Of a stretch of DNA of 64,000 nt, positions 1 to 10,083 are shown piece by piece. Location: positions 112,274 through 176,273 of the forward strand of contig NZ_KN234746.1 of assembly GCF_000764025.1 (NCBI RefSeq). The letters are read 5' to 3'. The DNA comes from Pseudohaliea rubra DSM 19751. Its GTDB lineage: Bacteria > Pseudomonadota > Gammaproteobacteria > Pseudomonadales > Halieaceae. The notes beneath the pieces are model-generated. The model had not been told where the DNA came from. It did no database searches and saw only the letters and a program-made list of their open reading frames with translations. Each line of letters starts with the position of its first letter. Position 1 is the first letter of the stretch. The translations under genes and the position numbers were made by a program.

Positions 1-982
1 GCTTGAAGCGATAAAGGCCGTTGGGCAGGCGCACCGGGCGCACGAGCTTGCCATCCTGCTTGATGACCACATCGCCCTCGTTGACGTCCTCGGCGCTGGT
101 CACAGTCTCGGTCTCGAGGAAGGCGTTGTACTGGGAGGCGAGGTCACCGGGCTCCCGGGACACGGGAATCTTCTGGGTGAGGCCGGCGCCCAGGGAGTCG
201 GTGCGCGCGACGATAACGCCATCGTTCACGCCGAGCTCGAGAAAGGCGTAACGCACAGCGTTGATCTTGGCCAGAAAGTCCTCGTGGGGCACCGTAACCT
301 TGCCATCCTGGTGGCCGCACTGCTTGGCATCGGACACCTGGTTTTCGATCTGGATGGCGCAGGCGCCGGCCTCGATCATCTTGCGGGCCAGCAGATAGGT
401 GGCCTCCTCATTGCCGAAGCCGGCATCGATGTCAGCGATAATCGGCACAACATGCGTCTCGAAGCCATTGATGGCGTCCAGAGCACGCTGCTCGGCGACC
501 TGGTCACCGGCCTCGCGAGCGCCGTCAAGGTCGCGATACAGGTGATTCAGCTCACGGGCATCCGCCTGCTTGAGAAAGGTGTAGAGCTCCTCGATGAGCG
601 CCGGCACGGAGGTCTTCTCGTGCATGGACTGGTCCGGCAACGGACCGAACTCGCTGCGCAGCGCGGCGATCATCCAGCCGGACAGATAGAGGTAACGCTT
701 CTTCGTGCTGCCGTGATGCTTCTTGATGGCGATCAGCTTCTGCTGGCCAATAAAGCCGTGCCAGCAGCCCAGAGACTGCGTGTACTGGCTCGCGTCCGCA
801 TCGTACTCGGCCATATCCCGGCGCATGATGCCCGCCGTGTAGCGGGCGATGTCCAGGCCCGTGCGGAAGCGGTTCTGCAGCGCCATACGGGCGGCGAACT
901 CGGGATTGATATTGCGCCAGGTGCCCCCCTGCTCCTTGCAGAGAGTGGCAAAGTCAGCTGTCTTTTCCTGATAAGTCGCCAT
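1..982 (-). CDS. aceA: Isocitrate lyase, N-terminal part (3' end outside window)
   Basis: Cleaves isocitrate to succinate and glyoxylate, the first step of the glyoxylate shunt used for growth on acetate and fatty acids. About 327 codons are visible from the ATG at 982, and the frame runs off the left edge without a stop. The signature Cys lies in the motif KQCGH, followed by QDGKVTVPHEDF and VARTDSLGAGL. This is the long (about 530 residue) Pseudomonas-type isocitrate lyase rather than the short E. coli type with KKCGH. An NAD-type isocitrate dehydrogenase, which competes for the same substrate, is encoded about 38 kb away in this window. The gene is divergent from the fatty acyl reductase, with 208 bases between them. 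Family assignment is firm; the C-terminus cannot be assessed. Confidence 0.93.
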   Translation of the reverse strand, partial: MATYQEKTADFATLCKEQGGTWRNINPEFAARMALQNRFRTGLDIARYTAGIMRRDMAEYDADASQYTQSLGCWHGFIGQQKLIAIKKHHGSTKKRYLYLSGWMIAALRSEFGPLPDQSMHEKTSVPALIEELYTFLKQADARELNHLYRDLDGAREAGDQVAEQRALDAINGFETHVVPIIADIDAGFGNEEATYLLARKMIEAGACAIQIENQVSDAKQCGHQDGKVTVPHEDFLAKINAVRYAFLELGVNDGVIVARTDSLGAGLTQKIPVSREPGDLASQYNAFLETETVTSAEDVNEGDVVIKQDGKLVRPVRLPNGLYRFK

Positions 983-1123
983 GGGAAACCCTCAACTGGT
1001 TGTGATGAAAGATCGGCGGCAACCCGCCGGTATGTTGCGCGCAGTCTAGGGAAGGCACCTTCATAAATGAAATAGATGTTTTAGATTTTTGCTATTCACC
1101 GGGCAAATACCATTGGGCCCGCC

Positions 1124-1151
1124 TTGTGGTCCCGCGATGACCCGCTAGACT
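1124..1151 (+). promoter_or_regulatory. Candidate sigma70 promoter of the acyl reductase
   Basis: TTGTGG (1124-1129) and TAGACT (1146-1151) are separated by 16 bases and lie about 40 bases upstream of the ATG at 1191, which is preceded by an AAGGAT ribosome site. The match is partial (3/6 and 4/6). The AT-rich stretch 1060-1105 just upstream probably serves aceA on the other strand. Confidence 0.35.
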
Positions 1152-1190
1152 CCAAAAAGATCCTCTCCGCCAGCAAATAAGGATAAGCCC

Positions 1191-3176
1191 ATGGCGTATT
1201 TCATCACCGGTGCCACCGGCTTCATCGGCACCCATCTCGTCCGGCGGTTGCTGCGCCGGGAAGGCACGCTCTACATCCTCACCCGGGCGGGCTCCCACGC
1301 CCGCTTCGACGCGCTGCGCGAGGCCGCCGGCGACCAGGCCGACCGACTGGTATCGGTCACCGGTGATCTGCGGGAGCCCATGCTGGGCCTGGACAGCAAC
1401 CTCCTTGCACAGCTGCGCGGGCGCATCGACCACTTCTTCCACCTCGCCGCCATTTACGATCTGTCCGCCGACGCCGCCTCCCAGGTGGCCACCAACATCG
1501 CCGGCACCCGCAATGCCGTGCAGCTTGCCAGCGCCCTTGAAGCAGGCTGCTTCGAGCACGTCAGTTCCATCGCTGCCGGGGGCCTCTACCCCGGCACCTT
1601 CCGCGAAGACATGTTCGAGGAAGCAGAGGAACTTGATCACCCCTACTTCGCCACCAAACATGAGTCCGAGGGCATCGTGCGCCTCGACTGTGATATCCCC
1701 TGGCGCATCTACCGCCCGGGCATGGTCGTGGGTGATTCAAAAACCGGCGAAATCGACAAGATCGATGGCATCTATTATGTCTTCAAACTGCTGCAGAAGC
1801 TGCGCGCGGCGCTCCCTCCCTGGGTGCCCCTGGTGGGCCTCGAGGGCGGCCGCTTCAACATCGTACCCGTGGACTACGTGGCCGATGCCATGGACCATAT
1901 CGCTCATCAGGGCGGACTGGACGAGCGCTGCTTCCACCTCACGGATCCGGAGCACTATTCCCTCGGCGAGCTGATGAATATCTTCGCCAGGGCCGGCCAC
2001 GCGCCGAGCTTCAGCATGCGTCTGGACAGCCGCATCTTCGCCTTTATCCCGCGGGCCGTGCGCGACACGCTGCGCAACCTGCCACCGGTGAAGCGGGTGC
2101 TGCGCACGGTGCTGGATGACCTCGGGCTGCCGGAGTCTGTCGGCCTGTTTCTCAACTATCCCACGCGCTATGACAACCGCGACGCCGAGCGCGCCCTCAA
2201 GGGCAGCGGCATTACCGTACCGTCCCTGCATGACTATGCACCGCGGCTCTGGGACTACTGGGAGCGCAAGCTGGACCCCGACCTGTTCGTGGATCATTCA
2301 CTGGAGGGCAACGTCAGCGGCAGGAAGGTGCTCATCACCGGCGCCTCCTCAGGGATCGGCAAAGCAACGGCCCTGCGCCTGGCGGAGGCCGGCGCCCATG
2401 TCATCCTGGTCGCCCGCAGCATAGACAAGCTGGAGGAAACAGCGGCTGAGATCGAAATCGCCGGTGGCTGCGCTTCCCTGCATACGGCGGATGTCTCGCT
2501 CCTGGAGGACGTGGACCGGCTGGTAAGGGAGGTCCTCGAGGCCCACGGCTGCATCGACATCCTCATCAACAATGCGGGCCGCTCGATCCGACGCTCCCTG
2601 GAGCTGTCCTTCGACCGCTTCCACGATTTCGAGCGAACCATGCAGCTGAACTACTTCGGCGCCATTCGTCTGATCATGGGGCTTGCGCCTTCCATGCTCG
2701 CCCAGCGCAGCGGCCAGGTCATCAACATCTCTTCGATCAGCGCGCTCATGCCGGCCCCACGCTTCTCGGCCTACGTAGCCTCCAAGTCCGCCCTGGACGC
2801 CTGGACCCGCGCCGCAGCCGTGGAGTTCTCGGACCGCAACTTGCGCTTCACTACCATCAACATGCCGCTGGTGCGCACGCCGATGATCGCCGCTACAGAA
2901 GTCTACAACTCCATGCCCATCATCTCCCCCGAGGAGGCCGCAGACATGGTTGCCGAAGCGGTGATCAAAAAGCCCAAGCGCATCGCCACCCGCCTTGGCA
3001 TCTCCCTGCAGGTCATGAACGCACTGATGCCTCACGTGACGGAAGTCCTTATGAACACCGTGTTCCGCATGTTCGGTGACTCTGCCGCGGCCCGGGGCGA
3101 GAAAAAGCCCGAACCGGTGGAAGTTTCCAATGAACAGGTGGCCCTCGCGGCCCTCATGAAAGGCGTGCACTTCTAG
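1191..3176 (+). CDS. Two-domain fatty acyl-CoA reductase (alcohol-forming), SDR fusion
   Basis: Predicted to reduce fatty acyl-CoA (or acyl-ACP) to the fatty alcohol, through an aldehyde, with NADPH. The 661 residues form two dinucleotide-binding domains. An N-terminal extended SDR domain has GATGFIG at 7-13, a YxxxK pair in HPYFATKHESE and the motif NIVPVDYV. A C-terminal classical SDR domain begins near residue 380 with TGASSGIG and has YVASKSALDAW as its YxxxK site. Length, domain order and blocks such as RSLELSFDRFHDFERTMQLN match, from memory, the alcohol-forming reductase of Marinobacter (also 661 residues) used in wax ester synthesis. The start has a fitting ribosome site. No wax synthase is in the window. 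A general PRK07201-type dehydrogenase is the weaker alternative name. Confidence 0.85.
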   Translation: MAYFITGATGFIGTHLVRRLLRREGTLYILTRAGSHARFDALREAAGDQADRLVSVTGDLREPMLGLDSNLLAQLRGRIDHFFHLAAIYDLSADAASQVATNIAGTRNAVQLASALEAGCFEHVSSIAAGGLYPGTFREDMFEEAEELDHPYFATKHESEGIVRLDCDIPWRIYRPGMVVGDSKTGEIDKIDGIYYVFKLLQKLRAALPPWVPLVGLEGGRFNIVPVDYVADAMDHIAHQGGLDERCFHLTDPEHYSLGELMNIFARAGHAPSFSMRLDSRIFAFIPRAVRDTLRNLPPVKRVLRTVLDDLGLPESVGLFLNYPTRYDNRDAERALKGSGITVPSLHDYAPRLWDYWERKLDPDLFVDHSLEGNVSGRKVLITGASSGIGKATALRLAEAGAHVILVARSIDKLEETAAEIEIAGGCASLHTADVSLLEDVDRLVREVLEAHGCIDILINNAGRSIRRSLELSFDRFHDFERTMQLNYFGAIRLIMGLAPSMLAQRSGQVINISSISALMPAPRFSAYVASKSALDAWTRAAAVEFSDRNLRFTTINMPLVRTPMIAATEVYNSMPIISPEEAADMVAEAVIKKPKRIATRLGISLQVMNALMPHVTEVLMNTVFRMFGDSAAARGEKKPEPVEVSNEQVALAALMKGVHF

Positions 3177-3577
3177 CGCATGCCCTGCCCTTCGTCGGAG
3201 GTCGCGTCCAGGCCGGCCTGCATGTTCGCCGCAATGCGGCTGGCAAGGCGCCGGGCGCGCTCGGCCACGGGCCCGGCGTAATAACTATCGAGGGTCTCGG
3301 TGAACAGCGCGAGCCAGCGCTCGAAGTCCGCAGCGCTGAAGGGCCGCCGCGCATGAACGGCGCGGTGGATGTTCATGGTGTGGCGCTGGTAGCCGCCGCG
3401 TTCGCCGAGAAGCATCTTGCGCCAGTAAGCGCGAATGCGCGGCAGATGCGTCGGGAGATCGATAGCGGCGGCATCGATGAAGATGGGTCTCAGCGCCGGA
3501 TCAGCGAGGAGCCGCGCATAGAAGCGGTCAACGAAGGCAGCGATCTGCTCCGGGCTGTCGAGATCCGGCCGGGGCAC
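3173..3577 (-). CDS. Group III truncated hemoglobin
   Basis: Small heme protein of 134 residues, of the 2-over-2 globin fold, likely binding O2 or NO in the cytoplasm. FVDRFYARLLADPALRPIF near the N-terminus and the block YWRKMLLGERGGYQRHTMNIHRAVHARRP are typical of group III truncated globins, with the proximal His in the latter region. The GTG start at 3577 shares one base with the der stop codon, so it is the last gene of the ndk-der run. Its TAG stop shares the four bases CTAG (3173-3176) with the TAG stop of the convergent acyl reductase. Function within the operon is unknown; linkage to der may be incidental. Confidence 0.85.
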   Translation of the reverse strand: MPRPDLDSPEQIAAFVDRFYARLLADPALRPIFIDAAAIDLPTHLPRIRAYWRKMLLGERGGYQRHTMNIHRAVHARRPFSAADFERWLALFTETLDSYYAGPVAERARRLASRIAANMQAGLDATSDEGQGMR

Positions 3578-4995
3578 TAGCGGTCTTTCTTGCGTTGACG
3601 GCGCTTTTTATCCTTTTTCACGTGGGCCATAAGCCGCCGTTTGCGGGCCTGCTGGCGCGGAGACAGGGTATTGCGGCGCCCGGCGTAGGGGTTATCACCG
3701 GAGCGCAGCTCCACGCGAACGGGAGTGCCCGAGAGTGACAGCGCCCGCGCGAAGGTCTTCTCAAGATAGCGCCGGTAGCTGGCGGGGATGTTATCGGTGC
3801 CGCTGCCATGAATAACAATAACCGGCGGGTTGCGTCCGCCGGCATGGGCGTAACGCAGCTTGCTGCGCCGGCCGGCCACCATGGGGGGCGGGTGCTCGGC
3901 CAGCGCGTCCTGGAGAATGCGCGTGAGCCGGTTCGTCGACAGGGGCCGGGTCGCCGCCTCGTAGGCGGCGTCGATGGCGCCGAAGAGGAGACCCACGCCC
4001 GAACCATGGAGCGCCGAGATAAAATAGGTCTCAGCGTAATCGACGAAACGCAGCCGGCGCTCGAGTTCGCTTTTCATCCGCTCGCGCTGCTCAGGCTCCA
4101 GACCGTCCCACTTGTTCACCGCCAGCACAAGGGCGCGCCCGGCCTCGATACAATGCCCCAGCAGGTGCAGGTCCTGGTCTACGAGGCCCTCGCTGCCGTC
4201 CATAAGCAGCACGACGACGTTGGCCTTGTCGATGGCCTGGAGCGTTTTGACGATGGAGAACTTCTCCACGGTTTCGCGCACGTTCTTGCGCCGGCGCACA
4301 CCCGCGGTATCGATCAGCATATACGGGGCACCATCGCGTTCGAAGTCGATGAAGACACTGTCGCGCGTCGTGCCGGGCTGGTCGAAGACTACAACCCGCT
4401 CCTCGCCGAGGAGCCGGTTCACGAGGGTACTCTTGCCAACATTCGGCCGCCCCACCACCGCCACGCGAACCCGGTCTTCCTCAGCCTCGGGCGCAGCGTC
4501 CGCGGGCGGGAACGAGACCAGAACGCTCTCAATGAGCGCGCGCACCCCCCGGCCGTGGCTTGCGGCAATGCGGTAGCAGTCTTCGATGCCGAGGCGATAG
4601 AAATCGCTGGCCGCCACCTCCGGATCCAGGCCATCGACTTTGTTCACCACCAGGTCGAACGGTTTGCCCCGGCGGCGGAGCTCCCGCACCAGCTGCTCGT
4701 CGCCGGCGGCAAGGCCCGCCCGGCCGTCGACCAGCAGCAGTACGCGGTCTGCTTCCTCGATGGCCGCCAGGGACTGGCCGGCCATGGCCGCGTCGATGCC
4801 GGCCTCGTCGCCGCTGATGCCGCCGGTGTCGATGACGATGAAGCGGTGGTCGCCGCTCACGCCCTCGCCGTATTTGCGGTCCCGGGTCAGCCCCGGAAGG
4901 TCGGCGACCAGTGCATCACGGCTGCGCGTCAGCTGGTTGAAGAGGGTCGACTTGCCCACGTTGGGGCGGCCGACCAGGGCGATGACCGGAAGCAT
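3577..4995 (-). CDS. der: Ribosome biogenesis GTPase Der (EngA)
   Basis: Tandem GTPase needed for late assembly of the 50S subunit. It has 472 residues with two P-loops, GRPNVGKST at residues 9-17 and again at 182-190. Each is followed by switch elements (DTGG, DTAG) and NKxD base-recognition motifs (NKVD near 118; NKWD in the second domain). A KH-like C-terminal domain and a Lys/Arg-rich tail ([24 protein letters not shown] region) follow. The start is the ATG at 4995, seven bases from the bamB stop, in the usual bamB-der order. Confidence 0.97.
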   Translation of the reverse strand: MLPVIALVGRPNVGKSTLFNQLTRSRDALVADLPGLTRDRKYGEGVSGDHRFIVIDTGGISGDEAGIDAAMAGQSLAAIEEADRVLLLVDGRAGLAAGDEQLVRELRRRGKPFDLVVNKVDGLDPEVAASDFYRLGIEDCYRIAASHGRGVRALIESVLVSFPPADAAPEAEEDRVRVAVVGRPNVGKSTLVNRLLGEERVVVFDQPGTTRDSVFIDFERDGAPYMLIDTAGVRRRKNVRETVEKFSIVKTLQAIDKANVVVLLMDGSEGLVDQDLHLLGHCIEAGRALVLAVNKWDGLEPEQRERMKSELERRLRFVDYAETYFISALHGSGVGLLFGAIDAAYEAATRPLSTNRLTRILQDALAEHPPPMVAGRRSKLRYAHAGGRNPPVIVIHGSGTDNIPASYRRYLEKTFARALSLSGTPVRVELRSGDNPYAGRRNTLSPRQQARKRRLMAHVKKDKKRRQRKKDR

Positions 4996-5001
4996 AAGGC
5001 A

Positions 5002-6180
5002 TCAGTCCCTGGGAGTGATCTCGTAGGCCACGAGCTTGCCGCTGTTGCCGAAGACATAGAGCAGGTTGCCGTCCGCGAGCATGTCTGCACGGGCTCCGTC
5101 GCCATCAACACGGGTCCGGCCCACGAACTCGCCGTCGACCTGGGAAAGGATGTGCAGATAACCCTGATAATCGGTAACCGCCAGGTAAGAACTGACCGGC
5201 GTCGGCCGGGACAGTTCGCGGAAGGCGAGCGCCGGCTGCTCCCAGCGCATACCCTGGCCGTCACGCAGATAGGCTGTAATCGTGCCGTCGTCATCGGCCA
5301 CGTAAACATTGCCGAAGCCCTGGGATACCCCGGAAAAAGAAGACACGTTGCGCTGCCATAGCTTGCGGCCACTGCGGAGATCCAGCGCCGTGAGCCGGCC
5401 CTGGTAGCTGGCAGCGTAGAGCTCCGAGCCCTGGATGGTCATGGTGCCGTCGATGTCGACGATGCGCTCGATCTCCGAGCGGCCCTGGGCGATGGCTACG
5501 CGCGCCTCCCAGGAGACCGCGCCACTGGGCGCATCGAAGGCCAGCACCCGTCCGTTGGCGAAGCCGGCATAGACGGTGCCCTCGCGGAGGATCGGCGTGC
5601 TGGTGCCGCGCATGGTCAGCACCGGCACATTACTGTCATAGCTCCAGAGCCGTTCGCCGGTGTCGTGATCCAGACCGTGAAGTTTGCCGTCGTAGGTCTG
5701 GGCCACCACTATCTGGCCGTCACCCTGCGGTGGCGCCAGCACCTCACCGCTGACCCGCGCCGACCAGCGCACGCTGCCGTCCTCGGCATCCAGCCGCAGC
5801 ACTTCACCGTCGGTGCTGCCGAGATACAGGTTACCGTCATAGTAGCCGACACCGCCGGAAAGGCCAGTCTCGACCTTCTCGCGCCAGCGGGTGCGGCCGC
5901 CGTCACGCTCGATCGCACGCACCTGGCCATCCACAGAGGCAGCGTAGATCATTGTGCCGGCAATCACCGGCTGCAGCTTGTACAGACCCTTGCCCTGCCC
6001 GTCACCGATAGACACGGACCAGCGTCGATCGATATTCACCCGGGTATCGATGCCGACAAGCTCGGCGGGCTTGCGCGGATCCTCGTCGTCGCCCCGATCG
6101 AACCAGCCCCCGATCGTACTGCAACCCGCGACCAGGGGCAGCAGCGCAGCAAGCCAGGCAGCGCGCAAGCTGGCACTCAT
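5002..6180 (-). CDS. bamB: Outer membrane assembly lipoprotein BamB
   Basis: Eight-bladed propeller lipoprotein of the BAM complex, which inserts beta-barrel proteins into the outer membrane. It has 392 residues. The lipoprotein signal ends in LVAGC, followed by STIGG. Repeated PQQ-like blades are visible (for example GTRWREKVETGL, GSVRWSARVSGEV, ERLWSYDSNVPV, GRKLWQRNVSS). The ATG at 6180 overlaps the stop of the preceding YfgM gene by four bases (ATGA), which indicates coupled translation. Confidence 0.96.
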   Translation of the reverse strand: MSASLRAAWLAALLPLVAGCSTIGGWFDRGDDEDPRKPAELVGIDTRVNIDRRWSVSIGDGQGKGLYKLQPVIAGTMIYAASVDGQVRAIERDGGRTRWREKVETGLSGGVGYYDGNLYLGSTDGEVLRLDAEDGSVRWSARVSGEVLAPPQGDGQIVVAQTYDGKLHGLDHDTGERLWSYDSNVPVLTMRGTSTPILREGTVYAGFANGRVLAFDAPSGAVSWEARVAIAQGRSEIERIVDIDGTMTIQGSELYAASYQGRLTALDLRSGRKLWQRNVSSFSGVSQGFGNVYVADDDGTITAYLRDGQGMRWEQPALAFRELSRPTPVSSYLAVTDYQGYLHILSQVDGEFVGRTRVDGDGARADMLADGNLLYVFGNSGKLVAYEITPRD

Positions 6181-6845
6181 CCCTGCGCTCCCGCCGTCGG
6201 CGGCTGCGGGTTCAGGTAATCGAGCTTCTCGGCAAGGCCCGGCAGCGGCCGGGCCGGGTCGGCAAGGGACTGAGCCTCGCGGTAGGCCGCGGAGGCCTCG
6301 TCATCACGACCAGCGGCCAGAAGCACGTCTCCCCGGGCCATGGCGTAGGCACCGGCATAAGGATTGGCCCCGTCGGTGACCAGCAGCGCAAGCGCATCCT
6401 CCGTATCGCCGCGGGCCGCCAGGAGCCGCCCGAGGCGGAGCTTGGCGACGCGGTGCAGGTCCTCTTTCGGTGACGTCTCGGCGAGCACGGTGCGCAATGC
6501 AGCCTCTGCCGCGCCGAGATCACCGTCGGCCACATGCAGCCGCGCCAGGTGCAGTTCCGCAAAGCGGGCGTAGGCCGTGCCGTCATACTCGGTGGCGAGG
6601 CGGGTGGCCAGCGCCTCCCCCGCAGCGGCGTCACCGCTCTGCTCCGACGCCCCGAGGGTGTCGAGAAACTGCTGAAACAGCATCGAGGCCGCTTCGGCCT
6701 GCGCCTGCTGCCGGGCCTGCCAGCCCTGCCAGCCGGAGCCCACGGCCACGGCGAGAAGGACAGCGACCAGAGTGCTGGTGCCGTTCTCCTTCCACCAGCG
6801 CTTGAGCGCCTCGACCTGTTCTTCTTCCGTCCGGTAACTTTCCAC
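6177..6845 (-). CDS. yfgM: YfgM/PpiD-associated TPR-like inner membrane protein
   Basis: Periplasmic chaperone-network protein anchored in the inner membrane; in E. coli it works with PpiD at the SecYEG translocon. The 222 residues begin with the typical EEEQVEALKRWWKENG segment, then a single membrane helix (STLVAVLLAVAVGSGWQGW). A soluble tetratricopeptide-like domain follows, with repeats such as AYARFAELHLARLHVADGDL and RVAKLRLGRLLAARGD. The start is a GTG at 6845, one base after the hisS stop. Position between hisS and bamB is the conserved one. Confidence 0.93.
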   Translation of the reverse strand: MESYRTEEEQVEALKRWWKENGTSTLVAVLLAVAVGSGWQGWQARQQAQAEAASMLFQQFLDTLGASEQSGDAAAGEALATRLATEYDGTAYARFAELHLARLHVADGDLGAAEAALRTVLAETSPKEDLHRVAKLRLGRLLAARGDTEDALALLVTDGANPYAGAYAMARGDVLLAAGRDDEASAAYREAQSLADPARPLPGLAEKLDYLNPQPPTAGAQG

Positions 6846-6846
6846 G

Positions 6847-8121
6847 TCAATGTCCTTGCGTCATGGTTTCGGCCAGCGCAGCCGCCAGCTCACCCAGCGG
6901 CAGGCGGCGCTGCTCGCCGCCACGGAGCGGCTTCAGCACCACCTCGCCGGCGGCGACCTCGTCGTCGCCCCAGACCAGCGCCAACGGGGCGCCGCTCCTG
7001 TCGGCCTTCTTCAACTGGCTTTTGAAGCTGCCGCCGCCCGCGTGCCGGTGGATGCGCGCCGTCGGCAGCGCATCGCGCAGCCGCTCGGTCTCGGCCAGGG
7101 CCACGCGCTCGGCGGCATCGCCGACGGCGACCACGTACAGGTCCGGTGCCGTAACCGCCGGCGCCACGCCGAGAGCCTCACGCAGGAGCACCAGCCGCTC
7201 AAGGCCCATGGCGAAACCGATGCCCGGCGTCGCCTTGCCGCCGAGCTGGGCCACCAGACCGTCATAGCGGCCGCCGGCACAGACCGTGCCCTGGGCGCCG
7301 AGGGCCCCGGTGACCCATTCGAAGACCGTCTTGTTGTAGTAGTCGAGACCGCGCACGAGTCGCGGATTGTGCACGAAAGCAATGCCCGCTGCATCCAGCA
7401 GGGAGCAGAGGCGCTCGAAATCCGCCGCTGCCTCCGCGTCCAGGTAGTCAGCCAGGGCCGGAGCGCCATCGAGCACCGCCTGGGTGCCGGCGTCCTTGCT
7501 GTCGAGAATGCGCAGCGGGTTGCTCTCAAGGCGCCGCTGACTGTCGGCGTCGAGAGCGTCGCGGTGCTGCGCGAGGTAGCTGACCAGCGCCTCCCGGTAG
7601 CGGGCCCGGGCCTCCGGGGCACCAATGGAGTTCAGCTCAAGGCGCACAGCGTCGTCGATACCCAGCTGACGCCAGAGCCGCGCGGAGAGCGCAATCAGCT
7701 CGGCGTCGATATCGGGCGCGGCGTAGCCAAAGGCCTCAGCGCCGATCTGGTGAAACTGGCGCTGGCGCCCCTTTTGTGGGCGCTCGTAGCGGAACATGGG
7801 GCCGCCATACCAGAGCCGGCAGGGGCTCGCGAGGAGGTTCTGCTGGATCGCCGCGCGCACGCACCCCGCGGTGCCCTCAGGCCGCAGCGACAGGCTGTCG
7901 CCGTGGCGATCCTCGAAGCTGTACATTTCCTTTTCGACGATGTCCGTGACTTCGCCGATGGAACGCCTGAACAGGTCCGTCTGCTCCACGAGGGGCAGGC
8001 GCACCTCGCCATAACCATAGCTGGCAAGGAGCCGGGCAGCGGTCTCTTCGACCTCCCGCCACCGCAAAGCCTCATCGGGCAGGATGTCGTTCATCCCGCG
8101 GATCGCGCGAATGGGATTCAT
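6847..8121 (-). CDS. hisS: Histidyl-tRNA synthetase
   Basis: Charges tRNA-His. The 424 residues equal the E. coli length when started at the ATG at 8121 ([17 protein letters not shown]), so the longer upstream open frame is not used. Class II motifs are present: motif 2 in [17 protein letters not shown], the histidine-specific segment [23 protein letters not shown], and motif 3 in [16 protein letters not shown]-terminal anticodon-binding domain follows. It lies between ispG and yfgM on the same strand with short gaps. Confidence 0.97.
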   Translation of the reverse strand: MNPIRAIRGMNDILPDEALRWREVEETAARLLASYGYGEVRLPLVEQTDLFRRSIGEVTDIVEKEMYSFEDRHGDSLSLRPEGTAGCVRAAIQQNLLASPCRLWYGGPMFRYERPQKGRQRQFHQIGAEAFGYAAPDIDAELIALSARLWRQLGIDDAVRLELNSIGAPEARARYREALVSYLAQHRDALDADSQRRLESNPLRILDSKDAGTQAVLDGAPALADYLDAEAAADFERLCSLLDAAGIAFVHNPRLVRGLDYYNKTVFEWVTGALGAQGTVCAGGRYDGLVAQLGGKATPGIGFAMGLERLVLLREALGVAPAVTAPDLYVVAVGDAAERVALAETERLRDALPTARIHRHAGGGSFKSQLKKADRSGAPLALVWGDDEVAAGEVVLKPLRGGEQRRLPLGELAAALAETMTQGH

Positions 8122-8149
8122 AGCTTGTCCTGCGTCGTGCCGGCGGGTT

Positions 8150-9280
8150 TCACCCGGTGCTCTTGAGGATGACCGCCTCTTCCTGTCGCGCACGCTCCGC
8201 CTCAAGGCTGGCCGCGCGCTCGCGGATAACCTGCTCGAGGTGGTCGATGAAGTCGGTGTTGCTGACCTTGTGGTCAGGCTCGCCGCCGACGTAGATAAGG
8301 TTGCTCGGGGACGCGCCTGTGAGACCGACATCGGCCTCCCGGGCCTCGCCAGGACCATTGACGATGCAACCGATGACCGCCACGTCCATCGGCGTGCGGA
8401 TGTCTTCAAGGCGCTGCTCAAGGCTGTTCATGGTGCCGATGACATCAAAGTTCTGCCGCGAGCAGCTCGGACAGGCAATGAAGTTGATGCCGTTGGCGCG
8501 CAGCTTGAGGCTCTTGAGGATCTCGAAACCGACCTTGATCTCCTCCACGGGATCCGCGGCAAGGGAGATGCGGATCGTATCGCCGATACCCTCGTAGAGC
8601 AGCATGCCGAGACCCACGGCGGACTTCACAGTGCCACCGCGCAGGCCGCCGGCCTCGGTAATGCCAAGGTGCAGGGGCTGCTCGATCTGCTTTGCCAGCA
8701 GCCGGTAAGCGTCTACGGCCATGAAGACCTCCGAGGCCTTAACGCTGACCTTGAAGTCCTGATAATCGTGCTTGTCGAGGATATCCACGTGATGCAGGGC
8801 CGATTCCACCAGCGCCTCCGCCGTGGGCTCGCCGTATTTGCGCTGCAGATCCTTACCGAGGGAGCCGGCGTTGACGCCAATACGAATGGGAATACCTTTA
8901 TCTCGGGCGCAGGCGATCACCTCGCGCACCTTGTCGTCACGGCCGATGTTGCCCGGATTGATACGCAGGCAGTCAACGCCGTACTCGGCCACCTTGAGGG
9001 CAATGCGGTGGTCGAAGTGGATATCGGCCACCAGGGGAACGTCGACCTGGGCGCGAATGGCCCTGAAGGCCTCTGCGGCCTCCATGCTCGGCACGGACAC
9101 ACGGACGATGTCGCCGCCGGCGTCGGCGATCGCCTGCACCTGCGCCACCGTGGCGGCGACATCGCAGGTCTCTGTGTTGGTCATGCTCTGCACGCTGATC
9201 GGCGCATCACCACCGACGGCAACTTTACCGACGTGGATCTGGCGGCTCTTGCGACGCTGGATCGGGGAACTGTGGCTCAT
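8150..9280 (-). CDS. ispG: 4-hydroxy-3-methylbut-2-enyl diphosphate synthase (IspG)
   Basis: Iron-sulfur enzyme of the MEP isoprenoid pathway, converting MEcPP to HMBPP. It has 376 residues from the ATG at 9280 ([18 protein letters not shown]); the open frame continues upstream but overlaps pilF and lacks homology there. A TIM-barrel domain ([29 protein letters not shown]) is followed by the 4Fe-4S domain with Cys residues in IACPSCSRQ and [12 protein letters not shown]. Only 26 bases separate it from pilF; rodZ, which usually sits here, is absent. Confidence 0.97.
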   Translation of the reverse strand: MSHSSPIQRRKSRQIHVGKVAVGGDAPISVQSMTNTETCDVAATVAQVQAIADAGGDIVRVSVPSMEAAEAFRAIRAQVDVPLVADIHFDHRIALKVAEYGVDCLRINPGNIGRDDKVREVIACARDKGIPIRIGVNAGSLGKDLQRKYGEPTAEALVESALHHVDILDKHDYQDFKVSVKASEVFMAVDAYRLLAKQIEQPLHLGITEAGGLRGGTVKSAVGLGMLLYEGIGDTIRISLAADPVEEIKVGFEILKSLKLRANGINFIACPSCSRQNFDVIGTMNSLEQRLEDIRTPMDVAVIGCIVNGPGEAREADVGLTGASPSNLIYVGGEPDHKVSNTDFIDHLEQVIRERAASLEAERARQEEAVILKSTG

Positions 9281-9306
9281 GACTATGCCTCGACTGCTAG
9301 CTGCCT

Positions 9307-10083
9307 TCAGGGTGCGCCCGCTTCGGCCTGCTGGCGCTGCCAGGCGGCGTACTCCGGCGAATCCGGATAGAGGTTGCGCAGCGCCAGGGCGTAGCTGCCC
9401 TCGGCGTCGCGGTTGCCCGTGGCCGCGGCCAGGCGGATACCGAGCCACAGGCCGCGCGCACTCTGCCGGCGTACCGCCGCCCGGTAACCAGTATAGTAGT
9501 CACCGGCGCGTACGTAATCCCCCGCGTCGAAGCGCAGTTCCGCCAGCTCCAGGAGCGCGATGCGGTTGCTGCGGTCCATGGACAGAGCCCGCACGAAGGC
9601 CTCCTCGGCAAGTACCGGCTTATCGAGGGCCTTGCGACACAGGCCGAGGTTGACGAAGGCCTGAGGTCTGGCTTCGTAGAGCGAATCCTTGATCACACGC
9701 TCCAGCTGCTCTTCGGCCTCGGCAAAGCGCTCCTCACCGAACAGGAACGCCGCATAATTGTTTCTCGCCCGGGAAAAATCACGATCCAGGCTGATGGCCT
9801 TGCGGAAGTTTTCTTCGGCGAGCTCCCATTCCCCGGTGCTCTGGTAGACCAGGGCGAAGGCCTCGTAGATCTCCGGTTCGCGGTCGTTCAGGTTCACGGC
9901 GATCTTGAGATTTCGCTTGGCGTCCTCCCAGTTGCCCTGGCCGATATAGGAGCGCGCCAGCTCGACGCGCTGGCGCATGGCCTCGTCCGGCGCCGGCGGG
10001 TTGGTATACACGGTCTCCCGCTCCGTGATGCAGCCGGCGAGCAGCAGCCCGAGAACGATGGCAGCCCCGGCGCGCAGGGCCAT
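9307..10083 (-). CDS. pilF: Type IV pilus biogenesis/stability lipoprotein PilF
   Basis: Outer membrane pilotin-type lipoprotein required in pseudomonads for PilQ secretin assembly. The 258 residues start with a signal ending in LLAGC. A series of TPR helices follows ([80 protein letters not shown]). The ATG at 10083 shares one base with the rlmN stop (TGATG), so translation is coupled. No pilQ or other pilus genes are in the window, so pilus function itself is inferred from synteny. Confidence 0.93.
   Translation of the reverse strand: MALRAGAAIVLGLLLAGCITERETVYTNPPAPDEAMRQRVELARSYIGQGNWEDAKRNLKIAVNLNDREPEIYEAFALVYQSTGEWELAEENFRKAISLDRDFSRARNNYAAFLFGEERFAEAEEQLERVIKDSLYEARPQAFVNLGLCRKALDKPVLAEEAFVRALSMDRSNRIALLELAELRFDAGDYVRAGDYYTGYRAAVRRQSARGLWLGIRLAAATGNRDAEGSYALALRNLYPDSPEYAAWQRQQAEAGAP

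Noticed and set aside
9281..9448. Upstream extension of ispG as a possible rodZ remnant
   Set aside because: It is an alternate frame of pilF; there is no helix-turn-helix or membrane helix as in RodZ.
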